From positions 1 through 64,000 of the forward strand of contig JAMLGM010000008.1 in assembly GCA_023957975.1 (NCBI GenBank): a stretch of 64,000 bases of DNA. The letters run 5' to 3'. The translations under genes were made by a program, and so were the position numbers. The notes under the pieces were generated by a model. It had not been told where the DNA came from. It saw only the letters and a list, made by a program, of their open reading frames with translations, and did no database searches. Shown piece by piece: positions 34,061 to 43,156 of the stretch (the first letter of the stretch is position 1; each line of letters starts with the position of its first letter). This DNA comes from Microthrixaceae bacterium. Lineage in GTDB: Bacteria; Actinomycetota; Acidimicrobiia; Acidimicrobiales; Microtrichaceae.

Positions 34061-35095
34061 GTGGAGTTTCGACTGGATGAAGCGCAGGTCGAGCTGCAAC
34101 AGACCGTGGCGCGCCTGTGCCGCGATCGGGTTCCGCTCGACCTCATTGCGGAGCGCGAAGGGCGTGCGGTCGACCCACAGGTCTGGGCGGCCTTGGCCGA
34201 ACTCGGGGTGCTCGGGCTGATGGTTCCCGAAGCCGAGGGCGGGGTGGGCCTGGGAGTCATCGAGGCGGCGATCGTGTTCGAACAACTCGGCTCGCATCTG
34301 TTCGGCGGCCCGCTGGTGTGGAGCGTGCTCGCTGCGCCGTATCTCGCCGGGGTGACCGAGGGGTCGACCGTCGTGACGGGGATCGAGGCAAGCTCCATCG
34401 TCGACGGCTCGGCGCTGGTGGAGCACCTCGACGCCGCGACCGTGATGTTGGTGGTGCACGGGGACCGAGTCGTCGCGCACGACGTCGCGTCGCTGCCGCC
34501 GGCGACACCGCTCGAACCCCTCGATCCGCTGGCGACGATCTCGCGGCTCGACGGGCTCGACGGTCTCGCCGCGGGAGACGCGGGAGGCGGGCAGGTGATC
34601 GTCGAGGGTGCCGCCGAGGTGGAGGGGTTCGTGACCCTGGCCAAGGTGCTCGGCGCCGCATTGTTGAGCGGCGTGGCGGATCGTTCGTTGCATGTCGCCC
34701 GGGACTACGCGCTCGAACGCGAACAGTTCGGCGCTGCGATCGGTTCGTTCCAGGCGGTGAAGCATCTGCTCGCCGACATGTACGGGCGCACCGTTTCGGC
34801 GCAGAGCCTCACCTACGCCGCGGCCGCCGTGCTCGACGACCCGATCGAGGGCGACACACCGGCACGCGACGCCGCGAGCGCGAAGCTGCTGGCGGCGGAC
34901 GCGGCGATCACCAACGCGTCGACCGCGGTGCAGATCCTCGGCGGGATGGGGTTCACGTGGGACATGTTGCCGAACTACCTGCTCAAGCGGGCGTGGGCGC
35001 TCGACAACGAGTTCGGCACAGTCGAGCACCATGAGGCGCTGGTCGGTCGGGCGGTCGGCGCGCTCGTCAGCACGCTCGCGGGGGAGGTCGGGTGA
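34061..35095 (+). CDS. acyl-CoA dehydrogenase, short (ChsE/beta-type) form
   Basis: 344 residues, shorter than standard FadE and lacking the full middle beta-domain motifs. N-terminal LDEAQVELQQTVARL; C-terminal REQFGAAIGSFQAVKHLLADM near 228 and GGMGFTWDMLPNYLLKR near 302. Short forms of this kind act with a second subunit in steroid-type dehydrogenases; the partner could be the protein at 39173 (inference). GTG 34061 has GGGGAGGGA upstream. GTGA overlap with the next crotonase shows an operon running to about 44.8 kb. Confidence 0.87.
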   Translation: MEFRLDEAQVELQQTVARLCRDRVPLDLIAEREGRAVDPQVWAALAELGVLGLMVPEAEGGVGLGVIEAAIVFEQLGSHLFGGPLVWSVLAAPYLAGVTEGSTVVTGIEASSIVDGSALVEHLDAATVMLVVHGDRVVAHDVASLPPATPLEPLDPLATISRLDGLDGLAAGDAGGGQVIVEGAAEVEGFVTLAKVLGAALLSGVADRSLHVARDYALEREQFGAAIGSFQAVKHLLADMYGRTVSAQSLTYAAAAVLDDPIEGDTPARDAASAKLLAADAAITNASTAVQILGGMGFTWDMLPNYLLKRAWALDNEFGTVEHHEALVGRAVGALVSTLAGEVG

Positions 35096-35934
35096 GCGAA
35101 CTGGGATCTGGGGCGCACGAGGTGGGGGTGCGGGTTGTCACGGAGGGCCTGGGCGGCGCGGAGGATGCGGTGTTGCGCATCACGATCGATCGCCCCGACC
35201 GCAATGGCGCGCTCGGCCTCGCTCAGCAGTACGCATTCGTCGCGGCCCTTGAGGAGGCCAGCACGAGCGACACGGTACGGGTCATCGTTATCGACAGTGT
35301 CGGTGACCATTTCTGTGCCGGTGCGGACGTCGTTGCAGCGAACGCGAGCGCCAAGGGCGACTCCAAGCCGCGCCCGGGCAGTCTGCAACGCCGGACCCCG
35401 TTGCAGGCCCATCGCATCATCGAGTTGCTCCACCAGATTCAGCTTCCCGTCGTGTCGGTCGTGCGCGGTTGGGCGGCCGGGCTGGGGTGCGAGATCGCGC
35501 TCGCGAGCGACTTTGCCGTCGCCGCCGATGACGCCCGGTTCTGGCTGCCGTTCACCAAACGCGGGTTCACCCCCGACAGCGGCTCGACGTGGTTGCTGCC
35601 TCGGCTCATCGGCATTGCCCGTGCGAAGGAAATGCTGATGCTCGGCCGGCCCGTCACCGGCGCCGATGCTGCAACGTGGGGGATGATCTACCGCAGCGCG
35701 CCAGCCGAGGAGATCGACACCACGGCCGCCGCGCTCGTGGCCGAACTCGCCGCCGCTCCGACGGTTGCGCTCGGGCTGACCAAACACTGCATCCACGAGG
35801 CGCTCACGTCGACGTTGGGTGCAGCGATGGCGGCGGAGTCGATGGCCCTGGAGTTGTCCTCGCGCACTGCAGACTTTCGCGAGGGGATCGCCGCGTTCTC
35901 GCAACGCCGCGATCCGCGCTTCGAGGGACGATAA
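35092..35934 (+). CDS. enoyl-CoA hydratase/isomerase (PaaG-like)
   Basis: 280 residues. DHFCAGADVVAAN near residue 79, GWAAGLGCEIALASDFAVAADDARF near 124-148, then FTPDSGSTWLLPRL, which has the Asp seen in PaaG-type isomerases instead of hydratase Glu. Same branch as the protein at 5805. Starts with GTG overlapping the dehydrogenase stop and is followed 29 bp later by another crotonase. Confidence 0.9.
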   Translation: MSELGSGAHEVGVRVVTEGLGGAEDAVLRITIDRPDRNGALGLAQQYAFVAALEEASTSDTVRVIVIDSVGDHFCAGADVVAANASAKGDSKPRPGSLQRRTPLQAHRIIELLHQIQLPVVSVVRGWAAGLGCEIALASDFAVAADDARFWLPFTKRGFTPDSGSTWLLPRLIGIARAKEMLMLGRPVTGADAATWGMIYRSAPAEEIDTTAAALVAELAAAPTVALGLTKHCIHEALTSTLGAAMAAESMALELSSRTADFREGIAAFSQRRDPRFEGR

Positions 35935-35963
35935 GGGACGACGAAGGACGAGAGGGACAAACA

Positions 35964-36767
35964 GTGCACTTCGAGACCATCCGCTACGAGGTCGACGATC
36001 GCGTGGCCACCATCACGCTCAACCGGCCCGACCGGCTCAACGCCATCAGCCCGCAGATGGCCCACGAGCTGCGCCGCGCGTATGGGGAGGCCGAACGCGA
36101 CCCCGAGGTGTGGACGTTGCTCATCACCGCGGTCGGGCGGGCGTTCTGCACCGGTGCCGACGTCGGCGAGATTCCCGAGGATGGCCGGGTCATCTACGAG
36201 GAGCCTTACCTGTCGACCTATCCGCAGTGGGAGGCCCCCCAGGAGGGCACCCCGCCGTTTCGTTCGATGACCAAGCCGACGGTCGTCGCGGTGAACGGCC
36301 TGTGCTGTGGTGCCGGGCTCGACTGGGTGACCACGGGCGACATCGTTATCGCAGCCGACGACGCCGAGTTTTTCGACCCGCACGTGAGCATCGGGCTCGT
36401 GTCGGGCCGCGAGATGGTGCGACTCGCCCGAGTCCTGCCCACCGGCATCGCCATGCGGTTCGCGTTGACCGGCCGCCACGAACGCATGAGCGCGCAGCGG
36501 GCCTACGAACTCGGCCTGGTGTCGGAGTTGGTGCCCGCCGATCGGCTGTGGGCCCGGGGCCGCGAACTCGCCGACCTGGTGAATCGCAACGCGCCGCTCG
36601 CCGTTCGCGGCACCCGCCTGGCGATCCGCAAGGGCCTCGACGTGTCGCTCAACGAGGCCGAGATCATGGCCGAGGCCTTCCGGGAACGGGTGGTGCGCAC
36701 CGACGACGCCAAGGAAGGACCGGCCGCATTCATGGACAAGCGTGAGCCGAAGTGGAGCGCATCATGA
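35964..36767 (+). CDS. enoyl-CoA hydratase family protein, FFDxHV group
   Basis: 267 residues. TLNRPDRLNAIS, RAFCTGADVGEI near 58, GLCCGAGLDWVTTGDIVIAADDAEF near 112, then FFDPHVSIGLVSG. The hydratase glutamates are absent at the usual places. It shares the FFDxHV block and overall spacing with the proteins at 36764 and 59418, forming a local paralogue group. GTG 35964 has GAGAGGGA upstream. Stop overlaps the next ATG. Confidence 0.9.
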   Translation: MHFETIRYEVDDRVATITLNRPDRLNAISPQMAHELRRAYGEAERDPEVWTLLITAVGRAFCTGADVGEIPEDGRVIYEEPYLSTYPQWEAPQEGTPPFRSMTKPTVVAVNGLCCGAGLDWVTTGDIVIAADDAEFFDPHVSIGLVSGREMVRLARVLPTGIAMRFALTGRHERMSAQRAYELGLVSELVPADRLWARGRELADLVNRNAPLAVRGTRLAIRKGLDVSLNEAEIMAEAFRERVVRTDDAKEGPAAFMDKREPKWSAS

Positions 36768-37558
36768 GTGGTCATGCTGCCCCGAGTTTCGAGACGATCC
36801 TCTATGAGACCTCCGCCGACAAGGTGGCGACCATCACCTTGAATCGCCCCGAGGTCCTCAACTCCTTCGATCGCACGATGTGTGAGGAGATGCGGGCGGC
36901 ATGGAAGCTGGTGAAGGACGATCCCGAGGTCAACGCCGTCGTGTTGCGTGCCGCCGGCGATCGGGCGTTCTGCGCGGGTCTCGACACCAAGAGGTCCTAT
37001 GGGCAGCCCGACGACATCTGGAACCACGAGGATCCTGGCGAGTTGCTCAGCCCGAAATGGCAACAGGTGTGGAAGCCGGTGGTGTGCGCGGTGCAGGGCA
37101 TCTGCACCGCCGGTGCGCTGTATTTCATCAACGAATCCGACATCGTGATCTGTGCCCCCGAGGCGACGTTCTTCGATTCCCACGTCACCTTCGGCATGGT
37201 CTCGGCCCTCGAACCGGTGGGGCTCATGCGCAAGGTCGGCCTCGCCCACACGTTGCGCATGGCGCTGATGGGCAACGACGAACGGGTGAGCGCGACCACG
37301 GCGTTGGAGATCGGCTTGGTCACCGAGATCGTCGAGCGCGAGCAGCTGTGGGCCCGCGCCCATGACATCGCGGCCGGCATCGCCGCGAAGCCGTCCTCGG
37401 CCACCCAGGGAACCGTCCGGGCGATCTGGGAATCGCTCGATCGCCCCTATCGCGCCGCGATGCAACAGGGCCTCATCTACACCCGCGTCGGCAACCCGGT
37501 CGGCATGGCCGAGGTGAAGGCGAACCCGCTGCCCATAACCACGCCACGGATTCGATGA
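36764..37558 (+). CDS. enoyl-CoA hydratase family protein, FFDxHV group
   Basis: 264 residues. TLNRPEVLNSFD near 27, RAFCAGLDTKRSYG near 66, GICTAGALYFINESDIVI near 107, then FFDSHVTFGMVSALEP. Very similar in plan to the 59418 protein (both have FCAG followed by a Asp, and LGP/LSPK before WKPV). Glutamates of hydratase not seen. ATG 36764 overlaps the previous stop; GGAG seven bases upstream. Stop overlaps the ligase start (ATGA). Confidence 0.9.
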   Translation: MSGHAAPSFETILYETSADKVATITLNRPEVLNSFDRTMCEEMRAAWKLVKDDPEVNAVVLRAAGDRAFCAGLDTKRSYGQPDDIWNHEDPGELLSPKWQQVWKPVVCAVQGICTAGALYFINESDIVICAPEATFFDSHVTFGMVSALEPVGLMRKVGLAHTLRMALMGNDERVSATTALEIGLVTEIVEREQLWARAHDIAAGIAAKPSSATQGTVRAIWESLDRPYRAAMQQGLIYTRVGNPVGMAEVKANPLPITTPRIR

Positions 37559-39171
37559 CCGAGTCGCCGATCGCCGAACGCATCGACGCCGTCCTGCGCG
37601 TCGGTCCCGACGCCAACGCCATCGAGTTCGACGGGCGTTGGTACTCGTGGGGTGACCTCGCGGCGACCGTCGACGCCGTGCGTGATGCGGTGCGCGAGGC
37701 CGGGGGTGAGCCCGGAGCCGGGGGCGAGCCCGGAGCCGGGGTGGAGGTGGGCGTGTTGTTGCGCACCCGCCCGGGCATCGTCGGCGCGATGCTCGGCGTG
37801 TTGTGTGCCGGCGGGTGCGTGGTGTCGATCAATCCGGGGCGTGGAGCGCAGCGCACCCGCGAGGATGTGGCCGGACTCGACCTCGGCATCCTCATCGGAT
37901 CCTCCGACGATCTGGCGGCACTCGACCTCGCGGATATGAACGGTGCGACGCAGGCAGTCACCATCGCGGTGGACGATCTCGGCGCACGCATCACCGTGGC
38001 CAGGTCCGCCGGCGAGGCGACGGTGCCGGCACAGCGCCCCGGAATCGCCGTACGCATGCTGACGAGCGGCACGACGGGACCGCCCAAGCGCATCGACTTG
38101 AGTTACGCCACCCTCGAACACGTGCTGATCGGGGCGAAGCACTACGAGTCCCGCGCTGCGATCGAGGAGCCACAACTTCGGCGGGGGGTTGCCTTGATGA
38201 ACTCGCCGCTCACCCATCTCGGCGGGCTGTTTCGCGTGCTGTTGTCGGTGAACGACGGGCGCTCGTTCGCGATGCTCGAACGATTCGACGTCGACGGGTG
38301 GGTCGATTTGGTCCGTCGTCATCGCCCGGCGACCTCCACCCTCGTTCCCACTGCGCTGCGCATGGTGCTCGAGGCGAACCCCGACCCCGCCGATCTGTCG
38401 AGTCTGCGTTCGGTCGTGTGTGGCACCGCGCCGCTCGACCCCGCCGATGGCGACGAGTTCTTCGCCCGCTACGGAGCCCGGGTTCTCATCTCCTACGCGG
38501 CCACCGAGTTCGGCGGACCGGTGGCCGGGTGGAACATGGCGGATCACGAGCGGTTCTGGGACACCAAGAAGGGCAGCGTCGGCCGGGTCCAGCCCGGATA
38601 TGACCTGCGCGTCGTCGACCCCGACACCGGCGAGGTGCTCGGCATCGACGCCGAAGGGGTGCTCGAGGTCAGTGCGCCGCAGATCCGCGATCAGGGATAC
38701 GTGCGCACGACCGACCTGGCCCGCATCGACGCCGACGGCTTCGTCTACGTCCTCGGGCGCAGCGATCACGCGATCATCCGCGGCGGGTTCAAGGTGCTGC
38801 CCGACGACGTTCGCGCAGCGCTGGAACGGCACGAGGCGGTGCGAGCCGCGGCGGTGTTCGGCCGCAACGACCAGCGACTCGGGGCCGTGCCGGTCGCCGT
38901 GGTCGAGTTGCGCGAGGCCGCATCGGGGGTCGACGCCGAAGATCTGATCGCGTTCCTCGAACCTCGCCTCGCCCGCTATGAGTTGCCCGCCGAGATTCAC
39001 CTCGTCGACGCCCTGCCACGCACCGAATCCGGCAAGGCCAACCTCGCCGAACTCATCGAGCGTTTCGCCGACCCGGCCCCCGAGTCCGCCGCCGAGTCCG
39101 CCCCCGAGCCTGCCTCAACCGGACCTTCTTCACCCAGACCTTCTCCACCTTCTTCACGACGAGACGATTGA
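37555..39171 (+). CDS. AMP-binding acyl-CoA ligase with Pro/Ser-rich tail
   Basis: 538 residues. P-loop LTSGTTGPPKRID near residue 167, ISYAATEFGGP near 312, TTDLARI near 384 in place of TGD, and TESGKANLAEL with the catalytic Lys near 490. The N-terminal linker has an 18-bp duplication (GGEPGA twice). The last 35 residues are Pro/Ser/Ala/Glu-rich and probably disordered. ATGA overlap upstream; one base separates its stop from the next ATG. Substrate unknown. Confidence 0.9.
   Translation: MTESPIAERIDAVLRVGPDANAIEFDGRWYSWGDLAATVDAVRDAVREAGGEPGAGGEPGAGVEVGVLLRTRPGIVGAMLGVLCAGGCVVSINPGRGAQRTREDVAGLDLGILIGSSDDLAALDLADMNGATQAVTIAVDDLGARITVARSAGEATVPAQRPGIAVRMLTSGTTGPPKRIDLSYATLEHVLIGAKHYESRAAIEEPQLRRGVALMNSPLTHLGGLFRVLLSVNDGRSFAMLERFDVDGWVDLVRRHRPATSTLVPTALRMVLEANPDPADLSSLRSVVCGTAPLDPADGDEFFARYGARVLISYAATEFGGPVAGWNMADHERFWDTKKGSVGRVQPGYDLRVVDPDTGEVLGIDAEGVLEVSAPQIRDQGYVRTTDLARIDADGFVYVLGRSDHAIIRGGFKVLPDDVRAALERHEAVRAAAVFGRNDQRLGAVPVAVVELREAASGVDAEDLIAFLEPRLARYELPAEIHLVDALPRTESGKANLAELIERFADPAPESAAESAPEPASTGPSSPRPSPPSSRRDD
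37699..37734 (+). repeat. 18-bp in-frame tandem duplication
   Basis: Two adjacent 18-bp units (GCCGGGGGTGAGCCCGGA, then the same with one change), plus a partial third, in the ligase linker. Confidence 0.9.
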
Positions 39172-39172
39172 C

Positions 39173-40342
39173 ATGGATCTTCGCTACTCCGATGCCGACG
39201 AGGCCTTCCGTCGCGAGGCACGAGCCTTTCTCGACGAGGCGATCGCCGCCTACGGTCCGCCGCCTCCACCAGGCGATTGGGAGGTGCGCCGCGCCTACGA
39301 CACCGGATGGCAGCGCCTGCTGTACGAGGGTGGGTACGCCGGGCTGAACTGGCCCGTGGAGTACGGAGGTCGGGGCCTGCCCGCTTCTCAACAACTCGTG
39401 TATCTCGAGGAATATGCGGCGTCGGGCGCGCCGTATGTGGGCATCAACTTCGTCGGTTCGGCACACGCCGGCCCCACGCTGATAGCGGAAGGGACTGAGG
39501 AACAGCGGGCGTTTCACCTGCCCAAGATCCTGAGCGGCGAGACCGTGTGGTGCCAGGGGTTCTCCGAGCCCTCGGCGGGGTCCGATCTCGCCTCGCTGCG
39601 GACCCGGGCGGTGCGCGACGGCAACCATTACGTCGTCAACGGTCAAAAAATCTGGTCGACCCGTGCCCACGTCGCCGACTACTGCGAACTGCTCGTTCGA
39701 ACCGATGTCGACGCCCCGAAACACAAGGGCATCTCGTGGTTGATTCTCGACATGCGCACGCCCGGCGTCGAGGTACGACCCATGCGCACCATCGACGGGG
39801 AGAGCCACTTTTGTGAGATGTTCCTCGACGACGTGCGCATCCCCGTCGAGAACCTGGTGGGGGCCGAAAACGATGGCTGGCGAGTCACCAACGTGACCCT
39901 GCGCTTCGAGCGCGGCACGGCCTTCGCGCAACACATCATCACGTTGCGCACGCAGCTGCGAAGCCTCGTCGCGTTGGCTCGACGAGAGGGTCGGTGGGAC
40001 GATGCGGGCCTGCAGCGTCAGGTCGGCCGCCTCGACGCTCGCATCGACGGGCTGTGGCGGGTCACCCAACGTTGCGTGACCGAGGCCGAGGCCACCGGGT
40101 TGCCCTCGCCGCTCGGTTCGGCGGTGAAGCTCGGCTACAGCGAGGCCGGCCAGGAGATCGCCAAGCTCGGCATGCGGCTGCTGGGTCGTCGGGCGTTGGG
40201 TTCTGCCGATCCCGTAACCGAGGAGGCCCGCCTCGTGCACTCGTATCTGTGGGCCTTCCAGAACACGATCGCCGCAGGCACCTCGCAGATTCAACGCAAC
40301 CTCATCGCCGAGCGCATCCTCGGCATGCCGAAGGGGCGATGA
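39173..40342 (+). CDS. acyl-CoA dehydrogenase
   Basis: 389 residues, complete three-domain FadE. GFSEPSAGSDLASLRTRA near residue 128, VNGQKIWSTRAHVADY near 155, FERGTAF near 246, and AAGTSQIQRNLIAERILG at the C-terminus. The residue before GT is Ala, not the MCAD Glu. Could form a heteromer with the short dehydrogenase at 34061 in the same operon (inference). ATG lies one base after the ligase stop. Confidence 0.93.
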   Translation: MDLRYSDADEAFRREARAFLDEAIAAYGPPPPPGDWEVRRAYDTGWQRLLYEGGYAGLNWPVEYGGRGLPASQQLVYLEEYAASGAPYVGINFVGSAHAGPTLIAEGTEEQRAFHLPKILSGETVWCQGFSEPSAGSDLASLRTRAVRDGNHYVVNGQKIWSTRAHVADYCELLVRTDVDAPKHKGISWLILDMRTPGVEVRPMRTIDGESHFCEMFLDDVRIPVENLVGAENDGWRVTNVTLRFERGTAFAQHIITLRTQLRSLVALARREGRWDDAGLQRQVGRLDARIDGLWRVTQRCVTEAEATGLPSPLGSAVKLGYSEAGQEIAKLGMRLLGRRALGSADPVTEEARLVHSYLWAFQNTIAAGTSQIQRNLIAERILGMPKGR

Positions 40343-40345
40343 GCG

Positions 40346-41566
40346 ATGCAGCGTGATTACTCAGCGGCCCCGGCCGCATCCAACCAGCGGGTCCTCGAAG
40401 GCATCCGGGTGATCGACTTCGGGCGCTTCATCGCGGCGCCGTGGTGTGGCGGCATGCTCGCCGACATGGGCGCCGAGGTGATCCGGGTTGAAAAGCGCGA
40501 CGGGGGAGAGGACCGCTGGGTTCAGTCGGTGACCCCGAGCGGAGAGGGCGCCACCTTCCTGCAGTGCAATCGCAACAAACGCTCGCTCACGCTCGACACC
40601 ACCACCGAGGAGGGCGCCGACATCACCCGCCGACTGGTCGAAGGCGCCGATGTGGTGCTGGCCAACATGCCCGCGGCGGCGATGGTGGCGAACGGGCTCG
40701 ACTACGAGACGCTGCGGTCCATCAAGCCCGACATCATCTTGGCGAGCGCCACCGCGTACGGCGAGGGTGGCCCCTACAGCGACCGGATCGGCTTCGACGG
40801 CACCGGCCAGATGCTGTCGGGCGCGGTGAGTCGCCAGGGACTGCCCGATCTGCCGATTCGCACCGCTGTGCCCTATGCCGATTTCGGCACGGCGATGACG
40901 ATGACGATCGGCGTGATGATGGCGCTGTATCACCGGCTCAGCACGGGGCAGGGCCAACACGTCGAGGGGTCGCTGCTGTCGACCTGTCTGATGATGAGCA
41001 ACGCCATGGTCGCGGAGCGTGCGGTGCTCGGCGTCGACAAGGGGCGGGTGGCGAACCGGGGGACCTCGGTTGCGCCGTGTGACCTGTTCCGCGTGTCCGA
41101 CGGCTGGGTGCTGTTGCAGATCGCCGGTCAACCGATGTTCAAGCGCTGGTGTCGACTCGTCGACCGTCTCGACCTCTTCGATGACCCCCGCTTCGCGGAC
41201 GACGACCTGCGCTGGGAGCACGGCGACGAACTCAACGACCTCACCCAGGCCTGGTGCGATGGCAAGACGAAGGCCGAGGTGATGGCCGCGCTCGAGGCCG
41301 CCAAGTTGCCCGCCGCACCGATGTACACGACCCAGGATGTGCTCGACGACGAACACATTCGCACGATGGGCTACCTGCGGACCTCGGAGTTTCCCGGCGT
41401 CGACGGGGGAGTGCCGATCATCGAGACGCCGTTTCGAATGTCGCAGACCCCGGGGGAGATCCGCCATCGGGCGCCCCTGTTGGGGGAACACACCGACGAG
41501 ATCCTCGCCGAGTTGGGTTACGACGCCGCGGCGATTGCCGGGTTGCGAGCAAGGGAGATCGTATGA
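40346..41566 (+). CDS. CaiB/BaiF (class III) CoA-transferase
   Basis: 406 residues. VIDFGRFIAAPWCGGMLADMGAEVI at 22-46 in the usual N-terminal position, CNRNKRSLTLD near 73, and AVPYADFGTAM with the catalytic Asp near 176. GQGQHVEGSLLST matches the family. Lies three bases after the dehydrogenase stop and overlaps the ligase (ATGA), so it is co-translated with them. Probably transfers CoA to a pathway acid. Confidence 0.93.
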   Translation: MQRDYSAAPAASNQRVLEGIRVIDFGRFIAAPWCGGMLADMGAEVIRVEKRDGGEDRWVQSVTPSGEGATFLQCNRNKRSLTLDTTTEEGADITRRLVEGADVVLANMPAAAMVANGLDYETLRSIKPDIILASATAYGEGGPYSDRIGFDGTGQMLSGAVSRQGLPDLPIRTAVPYADFGTAMTMTIGVMMALYHRLSTGQGQHVEGSLLSTCLMMSNAMVAERAVLGVDKGRVANRGTSVAPCDLFRVSDGWVLLQIAGQPMFKRWCRLVDRLDLFDDPRFADDDLRWEHGDELNDLTQAWCDGKTKAEVMAALEAAKLPAAPMYTTQDVLDDEHIRTMGYLRTSEFPGVDGGVPIIETPFRMSQTPGEIRHRAPLLGEHTDEILAELGYDAAAIAGLRAREIV

Positions 41567-43155
41567 GCAGACTGGCGACCATTCCCGTGCTGTTGGCTCG
41601 GCGCGCTGCGACACGAGGCGATCACCCGTTTCTGATCTGTGACGACGAGGTGCTGACCTTCGCCGAGGCCGAGGCACGCTCCGCGGCGTTGGCCAAGGCG
41701 CTCGTCGGCATCGGCGCTGGCAAGGGCACCCACGTGGGGCTGCTCTACCCGAACGGTGCGTCGTTCGTCGTCGGATGGTTGGCGGCGGCGCGCATCGGTG
41801 CCGTGACCCTGCCGCTCAGCACGTTCTCGACGCCGAACGAACTGACGGGTCTCATCGCGAATGCCGACATCGAAATCCTCCTGGCGGCCACCGGCCACCG
41901 CGGTCGCGACTTCGCCGAGGTGTTGAGCGAGGTCACCCCGATTGGGCACCGGCCGATATTGGCACCGACGGTGCCGTCACTTCGGCGGGTCGAGATCGGC
42001 GCCGATGTCGAGGTGGCAGCGGCGCTCGCAGCCGGTGAAGCGGCAGTGTCTGAAGCAGCACTGTCTGACGAACTGCTCGCCGCGCTCGAGGTGCGGGTGA
42101 CGCCTGCCGATCGCATGGTGATCGTGCACACCTCGGGGTCGACGAGCGCACCCAAGGGCGTCATCCACCAACAGGGATCGTTGCTCGGCCACGTCGCTGT
42201 GCTCAACGAGTTCCGTGGGTTCACCGAGGATGACGTCCACTTCGCCAACTCGCCGTTCTTTTGGATCGGCGGGTTCGCCTTCTCGCTCGTGGGTGCGCTC
42301 ATCGCCGGCGCCACGATCGTGACCTCCAACGCGGCTGCCGCCAGCGATGTGCTCGACCTGCTGGAGCGGACCCGGCCCACCCTCGTCAACGGATTTGCCG
42401 CCGCGGTCGCCCATCTCGCCAAGGACCCGAGCTTCCCGGGGCGTGACCTCACCTCGATTCGTCGGGGCAACCTGTGGCCGATCCTTCCCGCCGACATCAA
42501 GCCCGCGGATCCGGAATTGCGACACAACATGTTGGGGATGACCGAGACCGCGAGCGTGTGTCTCATGTGGCCCGATGAATCGGATCAGCCCGAGCATCGG
42601 CGGGGGTCGTTCGGCAAGACCGTGCCCGGGTTCGAAAGCCGCATCGTCGACCCCGACACCGGCGCCGAATGCCCGACCGGAGCGACGGGGGAGCTGTGGC
42701 TGCGCGGCGCCGGACTCATGGAGGGGTACTACGGCCGGACCCGCTCCGAGACCTTCACCCCCGACGGCTGGTTCCGCACGGGCGACCTGTTCCACATCGA
42801 CGACGAGGGTTTCCACTTCTTCCACGGACGTCACGGCGACATGATCAAGACCGCCGGAGCGAACGTGGCGCCCCGCGAGGTCGAAGCGGCAATCCTCGAT
42901 GCGACCGGGCTCGTCTCCCACGTCGTGGGGATCGACGATGCGGATCGTGGGCAACTCGTCGTCGCCGCGGTGCGGTTGCCGGTCGGCGAATCCGAACCGG
43001 ATCACGACGAACTCGTTCGGTCGTTGCGCGAGCGTCTGTCCGCGTACAAGGTGCCAAAGCGCTTCGTGTTCCTCGCGGACGCGGACGTGCCGATGATGTC
43101 GAGCGGCAAACTCGATGCCCGCGCGCTCAAGGCGCTGCTCGCGGCGTCGAGCTGA
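41563..43155 (+). CDS. AMP-binding acyl-CoA ligase
   Basis: 530 residues. P-loop HTSGSTSAPKGV near residue 189 (Ser replaces the usual Gly after ST), NMLGMTETAS near 322, RTGDLFHI near 407, and MSSGKLDARAL with the catalytic Lys near the end. It is about as similar to the next gene as to the others, and the two look like a tandem pair. ATG overlaps the CoA-transferase stop. Confidence 0.92.
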   Translation: MSRLATIPVLLARRAATRGDHPFLICDDEVLTFAEAEARSAALAKALVGIGAGKGTHVGLLYPNGASFVVGWLAAARIGAVTLPLSTFSTPNELTGLIANADIEILLAATGHRGRDFAEVLSEVTPIGHRPILAPTVPSLRRVEIGADVEVAAALAAGEAAVSEAALSDELLAALEVRVTPADRMVIVHTSGSTSAPKGVIHQQGSLLGHVAVLNEFRGFTEDDVHFANSPFFWIGGFAFSLVGALIAGATIVTSNAAAASDVLDLLERTRPTLVNGFAAAVAHLAKDPSFPGRDLTSIRRGNLWPILPADIKPADPELRHNMLGMTETASVCLMWPDESDQPEHRRGSFGKTVPGFESRIVDPDTGAECPTGATGELWLRGAGLMEGYYGRTRSETFTPDGWFRTGDLFHIDDEGFHFFHGRHGDMIKTAGANVAPREVEAAILDATGLVSHVVGIDDADRGQLVVAAVRLPVGESEPDHDELVRSLRERLSAYKVPKRFVFLADADVPMMSSGKLDARALKALLAASS

Positions 43156-43156
43156 G